A model generated the notes under the pieces. The model had not been told where the DNA came from and searched no databases. It saw only the letters and a list, made by a program, of their open reading frames with translations. 64,000 nucleotides of DNA from Emydura subglobosa (lineage: Eukaryota; Chordata; Testudines; Chelidae). Below are positions 11,770 to 22,690 of the stretch, in pieces (within the stretch, counting starts at the first letter, position 1; every line of letters begins with the position of its first letter). Location: assembly GCA_007922225.1 (NCBI GenBank), contig ML679954.1, positions 25,255,003-25,319,002 of the forward strand, written 5' to 3'. The translations under genes were made by a program, and so were the position numbers.

Positions 11770-12255
11770 AGTTAACACTAATGAGCGTCAAGGTATACTT
11801 TGTATGGGATTCATGACACATCTTAGTTTTTACTAACACACACAAGTCTGCCGCCTCAGGTGCTCATCTATACTGCCTCTCCCTAGTACCGCCCCTTACA
11901 TGTTTCATTTAGGCTGCGCCCATCGTTGTGCATCACACTTCTCTGAAAAAACACCCCTTTTGATCCCTGTTCAATCATCTGTTATTTTTCTGTGGGTGAT
12001 CTCTTAAGTAACAGCACTTGTGGATTCACTCCTGGTGTACTTACAAGACAAGTGTATATTTCTGCATAGTTTTAGAGAAGGTACTAGAATATTATCTCAT
12101 GTTTCACACAATGATCATACAAATAAAGATTTAAGGAGCATCTCAGACTATTTGATAAGGGTTTTTTTTTTTTTTTTTTTGATAGACAGAATAATTATTA
12201 TTTGTATCACAGGAGCACCTAGAGACCCCAAACAAATTTATTTACTTATTCATTT

Positions 12256-12301
12256 ACTTGAGCAAAATTCCAATTGACTTTAATGGGAATTTTGCTTGAG
12301 T
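12256..12301. repeat. Short palindromic interspersed repeat
   Basis: acttgagcaaaattcc and gggaattttgcttgagt form a hairpin of about 15 bp with a 13-nt loop (aattgactttaat). This is a small foldback unit commonly seen in amniote repeats. Confidence 0.45.
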
Positions 12302-12403
12302 ATGAGCTAAATAAGGCCTATGTTAAATTTACATTGAGCTGACAAACATGTAGGTAGAAGACTGATGAATTTTCTCTTCCCATTTCAATTTTTGTTAATA
12401 AAG

Positions 12404-12831
12404 ATTTCATCACATCTGTAAACTACCAGGAAGAGTTATGGGAATCCGACCAGTTTGCTTCTCTTCTGTGGTGATCCTTGTCTTACTCCTTGTGGCAGGT
12501 GCTTTAATGGCTTTGCTTCCTAACATTAAAGACGACAAAATACCCAATTTGCGAAGAGAACCAAAATCCCACAGCCAATCTACCTTGGATTCATTTACTC
12601 TCGTTATGCAGACATACAATAGAACTGACTTGTTGCTGAAGCTTTTAAATCATTACCAAGCCATTCCCCATCTACACAAAGTGATTGTTGTATGGAACAA
12701 TGTTGGGGAAAAGATACCAGAGGAAATGTGGAATTCCCTGGGACCCCATCCTGTCCCTGTTGTCTTCAAAGTGCAGACTGTGAATCGCATGAGGAACAGA
12801 CTCCAGATCTTCCCTGAATTGGAAACAAAAG
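12404..12831 (+). CDS. EXTL2: EXTL2 first coding exon (coding from 12438)
   Basis: The acceptor AG is at 12402-12403 after a T-rich tract, and the donor is ggtaatg at 12832. The first 34 bases are 5' UTR. 394 coding bases give 131 codons plus one base, and the split codon joins as Ala132. Confidence 0.88.
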
Positions 12832-15800
12832 GTAATGAATTGCATCACATTTATAGGTAGCATTGTTGCTAACACTATTATTTCCATTTTTTCGACACTT
12901 ATCATTTTATCTATCACTGAAGACAACTACTTTTTTTATCATTTTGGGAAAAATCTCACAAACCAAGTGGGTTCAGAAACCCCTAAATCCAGCAGCTGTT
13001 GAGCAATTCCACTTAGCAGAAAACAGTGGCAGGGAAGGTGTAAGCAGCAGGACACATGGAGATTCTTAGCATGGAGGTTGGGCTCTTCCATCTCCCTGAA
13101 GTTACAGCAACCCAAAGGCTATATTAGCACCACTAGGTGGAGGGAAAGGGGTGGGGGAGTGCTTCCTATCCTCGTGGAAATGTTTCTTCTTCAGGCAAAG
13201 GTGAGTAGATAGCTTAGACTTCTAGCCAAATCCGAAATTCCTTCCTTTCACATGCAGTCCTCTACCGATGTCACAGCATTTTCCCCTTTTCTACAGCCCT
13301 TTGGTGGAAACCCACCAAAATGTCTGCTCTCTCCATTTCCCCCTTACCCCAATCTGATTTTTCTAGCCCAAATCACTGCCCCAGAGTATTTTTCCCTGCC
13401 CTTTTACTTTTCATCCAGACCTCTTCCTCAGCTCTTTGCAGGAGAGACCCAGCAACAAGGCCTGTTTCCCGCAAACAAAAAGATTCATAAATCCCATATC
13501 TTCCCTGGTCTCTTTCGTTGTATAAAGGAAACTCTTTTATTTCACTACCCCCATCCTAGCATGTATTGCTATTCAACCTAAAATTCCCAGGAAGCCTCTG
13601 AGCACTACAGCCCCCAGAATGCCTTGCTGCTTGATCAGGGTGCACTGAGCCATAATCATTGTCTTAAAGGGCTCAGCACACCGTTATGTTTCCTCCCTAA
13701 GGAACTGATCTACACACATCCTGTTTGCTCCCCTAAACGAGATACGTTTTTAGGTTTTCATATAATCAGAGTTTAAGACCAGAAAGGACTACCAAATCAT
13801 CTAGCCTGATCCCTTGTATATCACAGGCTACCCATCAAATCCACCCAGCATCCGCATACCAAAGCCAACAATTGAAATTCGACCATAGTATTACACGAGG
13901 CTAGGCCATTACATGCCACAGGGAGATAAAAACAGGGACTGAGGTGCATGAAAATGCCTGAGGCCTCTGTAATGTCAGGAAACTGATTAAGTGAAATATA
14001 TCCAGTTAATCTCTGCAAGTGACTGCACCCAAGGTGAAAAGTCCCCAAGGTCGCTGAGGATCTGAAACAATAGGCCTTATCCTAAAGTTAACAAGAGGAA
14101 ATTTTTACCTGTGTAATATGCTAATTTTGCCTGTCTATCTCCCAAAGAAGTGGTGTGGAAATAGTTATGTCTTGGTGTTTCCATGATGTTAAGAAATAAT
14201 AATTCTGTGGAAAATCATATAATCCATCATACTGGACAATATGGGATCTGATTTTTTTCCTTGATTTTTTACAGTTGTCCTTTAAACAATATTAAAAAGT
14301 TATTAGGACTGCAACCTGGCCTGCAGTGAATAAAAGTCTGTGGTATTCCCTTGCCAAAAAACAACCCAGATTTTCTACTCCATAGCTGTTCAGATATGCT
14401 ACATAACCTTTAATGCTACAGTGATTGTCTGTGATTGATAATAGCAATAATGTCCTAAAAATATGTTTGCTTCAGGTCAATTAATCATCTGCTATAATTG
14501 CACAGTTAAACATCCTTTTCACTGTAACCTTAAATTCTGAGCATACTTTTTCAATCCGGTGCATACTCATATTGTGCAATTCATCTTAATGTTTATAGAT
14601 GTTGACTGGCTAACTTGTCATGCCTTGCACAACACACGTAAATTCTCATATATTTATCACTTAATGATTTAAAATTTTTTTTTGCCCACATTAAAAAATT
14701 AAAATGTCTTTTTTCCCCCTTTAGCTGTTTTAATGATGGATGACGACACACTAGTTAGTGCCTATGATCTTGCTTTTGCCTTCTCTGTTTGGCAGGTAAT
14801 GTTTTATTTTGCATCCTATATATTTCTAATGGAATTTATATTAGTTTTACTAAATGGAAAGATTAATTCAGTTCATCGTTGATGTTTCTAGGACATGCAT
14901 TACTATCTGTCATACAGATGATCAGATAAATTCTAAAAGGCAAGAGACACTGAAGAATAGTATTTTAATTATAGAAAATTACAGACTGCTGGTATAAACT
15001 ATATGTTTTTTTACCATTCCTCTGCTTAAAAAGGAAATTACCAAGTCACAGATATCAAAAAAATCTAATTGGTTAAATGCATCAGAGAACGTTTCATTTG
15101 ATCTGGAGGCTGTGCATCAGAAATCAATAGTAATATTTCTCTTTACTGTGTAGAGATTATCTGTAGGCTTATTTTTGATCCCATATACACAAATGCAAAT
15201 TAATTTGGTTCAGATGCTACTTGGTACTATATAATGGGGATTGAAGCACAGCGTATCAGTTTTTGTAGGTCATTTTGTATTAACTTGCAGCAATCGCCAT
15301 ATGGTGCAGGCCAGAGTACCATACAGCTGATTATTTTATATTATCTACATCTTTCATAGCAATTAATTTGCACCTCTATGAAAAGCCTCATAAGAAATAC
15401 TTATATTAAGAACTTTTGTATTGCTATATTGATTCACAATTTGACTGTAACAAAATTAAAGCTCCGCTCTATCTTTTGATTTTCTTACAGCAATTTCCAG
15501 ATCAGATAGTGGGATTTGTTCCTAGAAAGCATGTTTCCACTCCTTCAGGTATATACAGTTATGGCAGCTTTGAATTGCAGACCCCTGGATTTGGAAATGG
15601 GGACCAGTATTCCATGGTTCTGATAGGAGCAGCATTCTTCCTCAGTGGATACCTAGAACTCTTTCAAAAGCAGCCTGACACTGTTCATGCTTTAATAGAT
15701 GAAACTCAAAACTGTGATGATATTGCCATGAATTTTCTAGTGGCAAAGCATACCGGAAAGCCTTCAGGAATGTTCGTAAAGCCTGTTGACATAAGGAATT

Positions 15801-15982
15801 TAGAAAAAGAGACTAACAGTGGCTATTCTGGAATGTGGCACCGAGCAGAGCACTTGCTACAAAGGTCTTACTGTCTAAATAAATTGGTTAATATTTATGA
15901 CAGCATGCCCTTAAAATATTCTAACATTATGATTTCTCAGTTTGGTTTCCCTAATTATGCCAATCACAAGAATAAAATGTAA
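12438..15982 (+). CDS. EXTL2: Exostosin-like 2, alpha-1,4-N-acetylhexosaminyltransferase (join 12438-12831, 14725-14795, 15491-15982)
   Basis: EXTL2 is a Golgi/ER type II membrane glycosyltransferase (GT64) that adds GlcNAc or GalNAc to the glycosaminoglycan linkage region and so limits heparan sulfate synthesis. The three exons give 318 residues. A short cytosolic tail precedes a membrane anchor at residues 8-27 (rich in V, I, L). The GT64 domain starts at about 52 (DSFTLVMQTYNRTDLLLKLL), with a sequon NRT at 61-63. The DXD manganese/UDP-sugar motif is DDD at 137-139. The acidic NCDDIAMN segment (Asp231-232) holds the family's catalytic region, and GYSGMWHRAEH lies near the C-terminus. Human EXTL2 is about 330 aa and starts 13 residues earlier. 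Here the corresponding upstream codons are present (CKLPGRV) but have no ATG and follow a stop, so M at 12438 is the start. All splice sites are canonical and the frame is intact. Confidence 0.96.
12832..14724 (+). other. EXTL2: EXTL2 intron between coding exons 1 and 2
   Basis: 1.9 kb. It contains a CTCF-like near-match at about 13126 (ccactaggtggagg), a repeat-like GC-moderate block at about 13100-13730 that I cannot name, and an antisense CR1 tail at 13755-14060. Confidence 0.8.
13755..14060 (-). mobile_element. CR1 LINE 3' region, antisense
   Basis: ttcatataatcagagtttaag, then accagaaaggactaccaaat, then catctagcctgatcccttgt and atatcacaggctaccca form the reverse complement of the CR1 3' end found across sauropsids. 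The copy is degraded. Confidence 0.65.
14725..14795 (+). CDS. EXTL2: EXTL2 second coding exon
   Basis: A 71-bp exon lies between the acceptor cccctttag and the donor gtaatg. It encodes AVLMMDDDTLVSAYDLAFAF followed by SVWQ, including the DXD metal-binding motif. It is too short to stand out as an open frame and was found by homology to the family. Confidence 0.95.
14796..15490 (+). other. EXTL2: EXTL2 intron between coding exons 2 and 3
   Basis: 695 bp of AT-rich DNA in which I recognise no repeats. Confidence 0.85.
15491..15982 (+). CDS. EXTL2: EXTL2 last coding exon
   Basis: The acceptor tttcttacag ends at 15490. 492 bases encode QFPDQIVGFVPRKHVS through to the C-terminus NHKNKM and the stop TAA at 15980-15982. 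This carries the C-terminal half of the GT64 domain. Confidence 0.95.
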   Translation, partial: QFPDQIVGFVPRKHVSTPSGIYSYGSFELQTPGFGNGDQYSMVLIGAAFFLSGYLELFQKQPDTVHALIDETQNCDDIAMNFLVAKHTGKPSGMFVKPVDIRNLEKETNSGYSGMWHRAEHLLQRSYCLNKLVNIYDSMPLKYSNIMISQFGFPNYANHKNKM

Positions 15983-16384
15983 GAATGTACAATGTAAGGG
16001 GTATAAGTTACACATCAAACAGTGAATTCATGTTAGTGTAAGTTAAATGCTGAGAGGCCAGAAGAAGGCATACATTACTGCAGCTTGTCCTCCTTTACAC
16101 ATAGCATCTGAATTTTGCCCACAGTACTTTCTGTCTGCAGTGTAAATTATTGGCAAACTTAAAGAACACTGTATGTGTAATATTAACTTATCATAAAATC
16201 ATCTTCATCTCCTAATTCTTGAGAAGCTGTTATTGTCAAAATTACAGGGCCAGATCTTCAAAAGCATGTGCACAAGAATGTACAATCACCTGATGCACAC
16301 ATATGAAGAACTTATCCTCTATTTCTTCATAATATATTTACCCAGTCAAATGATATTTTGGCATTGTTATACTTATAAAATAAA

Positions 16385-16870
16385 CAGTAGGATCTTATTC
16401 AGGGGGACAAGGCAGAACACCACATTTATTGTGAATACAAAGATTTTAAAAAGCAATTGCCTACACATGCACAGTCCATTGGCCAGGTGGCTAAGCACGA
16501 GGGATGGGGTTGGGTCTGTCGGTGCATACTGATGCTCCTGGAGGATGATTGTAGAATCAAACCCAAAGTCCTCATCTTTTCATCCTCTTTTTCTAGGGGT
16601 AAGCTCTTATACCACTCTATGGGTTCTGCTTCATCATGCTGCATCTGGATCCTGGTGGGATTATTAATCACCCTTGTTTTGCAAGCATTACCATTGTTGT
16701 TATTTTTTATAGTTTATTTTGTCCTTCGAGGTGTTATCAGGGTGGGCAGTTTTTGGCCATCTGGGTCGTAAAAGTTGTTATTTTCACTCCCTTGACCATC
16801 CGAGACTGGCACCTTTTTCCATCACTCTTTGGTTTTACATACACACATTATTTATTTACACCCTAATTTT
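16385..16870 (-). mobile_element. Endogenous retrovirus LTR fragment, antisense
   Basis: On the minus strand, cacaataaatgtggtgttct followed by gccttgtccccctgaataag looks like an R-U5 region with an AATAAA signal (16430-16425). It sits within 500 bp of the EXTL2 stop codon. Boundaries are uncertain and no target duplication was found. Confidence 0.45.
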
Positions 16871-18094
16871 TTAACATTTACTTAAAACTTGTAACTGAAA
16901 GACACAAGTGTCCTTCAGAAACAATAACATTTTTTTTATTTAAAACATTCACTATTATTACAAAACATACTTATTTAACACTGAATACTTCTGTTTTAGA
17001 ACATTTGCTGTTGTTACTTTAAGCAGTGATCTTAAAATGTGTACTTCAACAATAGCAATAGTTTCACAGAATGATCTTTGGTAACTTTACAAACAGGATA
17101 ATTAATGACCAGATGTCAGTTTTGGACAAACAGATGGTGGTTTTAAACAAACTTATTAATAGTGAACAGATCACCCTACGTACCCAAAAGGCAAAGCCTC
17201 ACAGAAACTGCTGTGGTGCCATGTACTAAAAGAATAAGGGTATTTTTCATAGAAGCAATATAACAGAATCAAGCTTTGGGCCTACAGCATAGTTGTGTTA
17301 TATTTGAAACTGTTCTATTTTTCTCAACAATTCCTAGTGAAAACTTTTCATGGATACACTGCTTGCCAGGATTTTAGCCTTGGTTATAAAACCCTTCAAA
17401 ACTTGTATGTTAACTATTGTTCTGTAGCATGAAATGTTCCTGAGGTTCCTATCAAAGCATATGCCTAAGAAAGTCATGGAACAAAGCACAGGCTCTCTAT
17501 CAAACATCTCTAGGAGCCTCACCTACAACACCTGGCCACTGCCGATTTATGGAGCATGATGTCGCTGATACCATCTTTTTTCCTGCCATTACTTTGCCCA
17601 CCGTTACTGGGATGCTGCTCATGAACTGAAAAGGAAAAGTTCCTAATTGCTAACTTGGGAAAGATAATGAACATGTAAAGCATGCATCATAGGAAATGCA
17701 ATTTATGTTACCGCGTATGCAGCCAAAAGAGACATGCCATAGTTGCTACTTACTACAGCTTTTAAAACTTACTTACTCTTATTTCAGTATTTCAGGTATA
17801 CATTATGTTGGAGAAATGTACCTGAAAAACAACTCATATTTTTAATAGAATGTTTTAAGTACAATTCTTGATAGTAATTACAGATATATTTTATGTCTAA
17901 CTAGCTGTTTTGCATCTGACCCAGAAGGTACATTTTGTAAGTGTACAGGTCTATTTTTTAATTTTGTTTTACTGTTTGAATTGAATTACTCTATTTTTGT
18001 TTCCTTCACCTTTATTTTCAAATGGCAAAAACATCTATGATAAAAATAAAATGTCATGTAGTTAATGGAAACAACATTAGGAAATATGCTGTAG

Positions 18095-18170
18095 ATACAC
18101 ATCTGCACTGGCAGGGGCAGGACTAGATGATTTGTTGGGTCTTTTCAATCTCTGAATTCTTTGTCCATAC
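18095..18170 (+). mobile_element. CR1 LINE 3' scrap
   Basis: caggggcaggactagatgat, then ttgttgggtcttttcaatct and ctgaattctttg follow the CR1 3' end consensus in degenerate form. Confidence 0.5.
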
Positions 18171-18970
18171 CTAAGCTGACCTGTTACCATCAGCAGTTGC
18201 CATCTTGGGACTCCTGAACTAGGATTAGAAACATTTTAAATGTTTGAGTAGATAGGCTAAAACTGATCACTGGGCCTTGGTGGAACCAAGTCTTAAAACT
18301 AAAAAGGAGTTAGTCCCATCTACACTAGCAGTAAAAATGGTTCTAAGTATTGGTTCAAGGGGATCTGTAGCAGACAACCATTGTCAGGAATGAGTCATTT
18401 TCCTAGGGTAAATATGGTTTATGACTCTATTATTCTTGTAATAGGTTAGCTGAGCAAAATAATGTCAGATTAGTAATGTCAGAAATAAGTAATGTCAGAA
18501 GTTCTTTACAGCTAGGCTGATTATAACCCTGCATTTTATACTTCCTTTATTAGTTATATTACAGGATTTGTTTTCTGTACAGTATAATCTTCTTAGCCTT
18601 AGCATTTGTCCAATTTTAAGTGGCAAAGTATGTTTTAATGTGAAGACTGAAACTCTGCTTACTGCTCTTGTTAGAGTGATCAAATTAGATTTTAATGATT
18701 TGCACAACAGTGATAAATAGTATATACATATCTGTGGTCTTTCTACCAAAGACCTCCCTGCAGTAACTCATTGTGCATCATTTGCTTATTGGCACTTCTG
18801 TGACTACTACTCCATGCAGTATAAGCTAGAACTGCCAAGACTCACAGATGGTGTTTACCTCACTTTTAAGAAGTGCAATGAACTATTTACTGTCAAATCT
18901 TAGTGTGTTATTTTTTTCTTTTCTGTATCTGTTGTCATTAATAAAATAAGTGTTTATCATATCGGTGAAT

Positions 18971-21900
18971 TAATTTGTAGCATTGTTATACAAATATACT
19001 TACGTACATTTTTGTCTTATCAGAGTACTATTGGCAAAATTTTCAGGTGTTAAGTACCTAAGCTGCGCCCACAAAATTTGTGTACAGACCCGTTCCACTT
19101 ATGAATCTTGCCTTTCTTCAGGCAGTTTGGGTAAATAGGTGCAATATGTACCCAATAGCACATGCAATTACATAAATGCAGCATTTGAGAATTTGAGTTG
19201 GGCCCCCACATTTGAAAATTTGGCTTTCAGTATCTGATTTAAGCATAGAAATTGAAGAAAATTAAAATCTCAGACTGCAGCTCTAGCCCTAAGTCATTCC
19301 CCTATGCCTAGGAATTCAGTCTTTAAAAGGTAGATGGGTTTATGTACTGCTATATCTTTCTTCAGTTGGTATGAACAACAGCTCCATTTGCCATATATTG
19401 AAGTTTGACAATGGATAGGACAGTATGACTCTTAGTGTGCTGCAAGTCTTAAGCACAATGAGCAGTGTAACATTTGCATTTTATCCTTAACTGTATTTTG
19501 TTTGTCAAACCCTGATCACCTTCCCTCCCCCACAAAATGTATAGGGAAAAAGGACCCTTCCTGGACTGATGATCAGGGCAAGATGCCCTACCCTATGATT
19601 TTCCTCAAGATTTTTTATTTTTTTTTAAAAGAAACCAGTCCATAAAGGCCCATCCATCCCTTCTTCAAAGCTGTTTGAAGCTTCCAACACTAGGACTGGA
19701 AGAACAAATCCTGAAAATCAGGAGTAGTACAACATGGGAGGTAGGGAGTTTATTTACATGAGCTCTCACCATCTCAAACTTTTCAACAACTTACTCCCAA
19801 GGTACAGATTTTGTGGAGAAAATAACCCATTTTGGCAACTTTTATTCATGCTGAAAAGCACGTACTCATGCAAGTAGTTCCTTTTTAAGTCAATAAGTGT
19901 GAAAGTGCAGAAGGCTAGCAAGATATATGCACCATATAAGTTTCAGCTAAAACAGAGTTAAGTGGGACTAAGCTAGTACTATTCAAAGTTAAGACAAGGT
20001 TGCGGAAAGAGGTCCATTGGGCAATCAGAACCAAACTGTTTTGCTCTCTTTCCACATCAATAAATCCTTCATGAAAATAAAATAACTGGACATCTCCTTG
20101 GAATATTTTAAATGAGATAGTGTGTGTGTGTGAGAGAGAGAAACACTAATTTATACCACTAATTAAATGGCTTTGCATTAATTTACATACTATCTGAACT
20201 GTTGTTAATTTATAATATGATAGATGACTCAGATTCAATTCAGAATTTTGCAAGGTTCGTTACACCAAAATAAAAGTATTTTCATGTTCTTTTTGTGAGA
20301 CCTTCTCACACTGTGCTACTCATATGGGGAAAGTCAGGAGTGTATATATGTGGTAGTAACAGTTGTTAATTCCCATGTACATTGTGACAGTAAATAGGCT
20401 GTGTAGTCACGCTGCTAGAGCAGTGCACTGTCCGCCATGACTTCTGGTTTCTTGTCCCAGCTCTCCCATTATCTGTGTGTGTGTGACTTGCACTAGTCAT
20501 TTAGGCCAACCTCTCAAATGTGGGTACGAATAGTAATTGTGCCTAAATATTGATGTTGGTACTCAGTGGCTTGATTTTAAAATTAGGCCACTTATTTGGT
20601 TGCTAAATATGGATTTAGGCACCTAACTTTGGGCATCCAAATTTGAGAATATTGACATTTTAATTTCTCCATCTGTAAAATGGGGATACAAGTCCTGTGA
20701 AATAGTTCTTTTCACTTCTGAAAATCCCACCCAGACTGTTTGCTTTCTCTCAGGGCTTTTTGTGGAGATTCTAATACAACTTCCTGAGCTAGCTTCTCTG
20801 TGAATGATCATAAAGTGTAGTGGTTGTGTCTACTTTCTGGGGAATACAAGGAATGATGGCTTGTTCTTATAGCTCATTTTATCTCAATCTCTCAATGACA
20901 TTTACAGATGCTACATTTTCCAACACTCTTCTGAATGTGAATCCCATTTTATAGATGGGATTACTGAAGCAGTGGGAGATGAAAGTGATACTGTAAACTC
21001 AGTCTTTTAAAATAAAATCATTCAAGTTTTTGACAGAGCAGAGTGTTTTGAATTTTTTAAGTTCTTTTCACAGGTCTTTTAAAAGGGTATTTCTGCTTTG
21101 TTTAATGTCCATAATGGTCTCTTCAGAAAGGTAGAAACTGAGTATACAGGTATTGTATACATTAACACTACTTAGACACAAAGTACAGTCCAATGCACAA
21201 AACAAACTGAAAAAGAGAAACTTTTTTGTTAACTTTTTAGTTATAAAAATCTTAGGTGTCACAAACAACTGTACAATGATGTCTCTAAGGACACCCGCCA
21301 GGGTCACACTGTGAGTCATTGAATTGAAACTAAGAGAACAAGTCAGGAATTGAAATTGAGCTGACTTCCAGTCTTTTGTTATAATCAGTAGATGTAATGT
21401 ATACTTGGGGCAGCAGCAAAACATATCTCCTACTATGTGTATGGTTTCAATATATGAACCATATCCCAGTTTAGTGAATATGCACTTCATTTCCTAATGG
21501 AGACTGGCAAGAGAAGCAATTGACAAGTATGTCTGAATATTTTGCCTGGCAGCTGCCATGTAAAACTGATTTGGGTGAGGCAAACTACAGAAAGCCTATT
21601 AAGCACATTTGTTACAGCACAGAAAGAATCTTAAAATTTCCTAAAAATGTATCACAAAGGAGGAGTTGTCCTCTTCCTCAAATTAACATGACAGCTCTTT
21701 CTTAGCTCTTCTCCACTATGTTAGTGATCACAGTGTGGGTAATAGCAATATGTCCACTTAGGGAATTATAGGGATACAGCAGACAGGAATCAATGGGTTA
21801 GCTATTATATACAATTTTTTGACTGAGTATGGGGTTGCTGCAGCCCTTCATTCTTCTACTTTTTGGTGGAGGAGAGATTTTAACTGAATATTAAATGTGT

Positions 21901-22379
21901 TGTGACCTCCGTATACATGTAGTACATGAGAGGCTGGAGGAAGGGGAGGGGAAAAGATCATGTGATTTACAAGAAAGCCTTTGGAGTGTGAGGTTAAATA
22001 ACATTTGTCACTGATTCCTGTGCTTCTGAGATACTCAGAGCCAAAAGGGATGGAAGTAGAGACACAGCTACATACAATACCTAGGAAGTGAGTTTAAAGT
22101 TGTTTCAGGTTCAGTACCTATCAACTTCATTTGCCGTTTTTTGTTTGAAACATCTGCCAACCCAGGGTACCAAGTACCAGTATTGGTGTTTTGATTTTGA
22201 ATTTGATTGTCATCTCATGGCTTTGTTAATGTGGATGAACTCTTGCTTGGTCTTGTTATCAAATCTGTACTAGACATCTAATGAAAGCTTTATTTGATGT
22301 TTAGATCACTGTGTTAATAAAAAAACGTTTGTTTTAATAAACAGATTGGGCTAGATTTTAAGTGACTTTGTGCTATTAA
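18971..22379. other. EXTL2-CDC14A intergenic region, part 1
   Basis: There is no gene that I can support. Contents: a 'taggcacctaa'-family repeat at 19040-19225, a split MIR-like element at 20405-20720, a GT/GA microsatellite at 20121-20141, and two close AATAAA signals at 22316-22321 and 22336-22341. A 140-codon minus-strand open frame at 21068-21490 shows no protein character. Confidence 0.5.
20405..20720 (+). mobile_element. MIR-like CORE-SINE split by a 'taggcacctaa' repeat
   Basis: The left part (20405-20515) reads gctagagcagtgcactgtcc, then tcccagctctcccattatct, then gtgacttgcactagtcattt. The right part resumes at about 20660 with tctccatctgtaaaatgggg. The insert (about 20513-20658) has ends ctctcaaatgtggg and ccaaatttgagaa, which are inverted copies. 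The break falls at the same point in the SINE as in the copy at 5.1-5.4 kb. Confidence 0.6.
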
Positions 22380-22417
22380 TGCCGTAGAAAAGTTAGGCCT
22401 TAGTAGGGAGCCCCCCA

Positions 22418-22690
22418 CCAAAGAGCTGTTCAGAGGGGCTCCCCTGCCAGTCACCAATCAACTGTTCTGTGGGACTCCCGTCAACCAGCAGGGAAGCCCC
22501 CATGGAACACCTGATCGGTAGCCAGCAGGGGAGCCCTGTGGAACAGCTCTTGGGGGGGCTGCCCTGTGGGTTGCCAATCATCAGCTGTTCTGTGGGGCTC
22601 CCCTGAATGCCAATCAGCTGTTGGGCAGCTGTTTGGAGGGGCTGGCCCCCAAACAGCTGATCAGTGGCAGAGGTTGCTCCAGAGCTGTGG
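22418..22690. repeat. GC-rich inverted and tandem repeat
   Basis: aagagctgttcagaggggct at about 22420 reappears inverted at about 22525-22553 (ggggagccctgtggaacagc followed by tctt). Further degenerate units containing cagctgttctgtggggctcc follow to 22690. The family is not identified. Confidence 0.5.

Larger units (their letters stand above)
11146..12255. other. EXTL2 upstream region or first intron, part 3
   Basis: There is no coding signal. A LINE-tail fragment lies at 11520-11635 (tgtaagctctttgggtcaag, then gtacagccctag) and a second, antisense one at 12185-12245. A 19-T tract occupies 12162-12180. A CTCF-like site is at 11756-11769. Confidence 0.5.
15983..18970 (+). other. EXTL2: EXTL2 3' UTR and downstream flank
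   Basis: The untranslated tail follows the stop codon. Possible AATAAA poly(A) signals lie at 16379-16384, 18045-18050 and 18940-18945. The last is followed by a T/G-rich stretch. Which one is used cannot be told from sequence. The region contains an antisense LTR-like block (16385-16870) and a CR1 scrap (18095-18170). Confidence 0.5.

Noticed and set aside
16400..16870. Frames of 76-104 codons after EXTL2 with hydrophobic stretches
   Set aside because: They fall in an antisense LTR-like fragment and AT-rich DNA. The hydrophobicity is compositional.
21068..21490. 140-codon minus-strand open frame between EXTL2 and CDC14A
   Set aside because: No recognisable domain, no splice context and AT-rich composition. 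Chance openness is the simplest reading.
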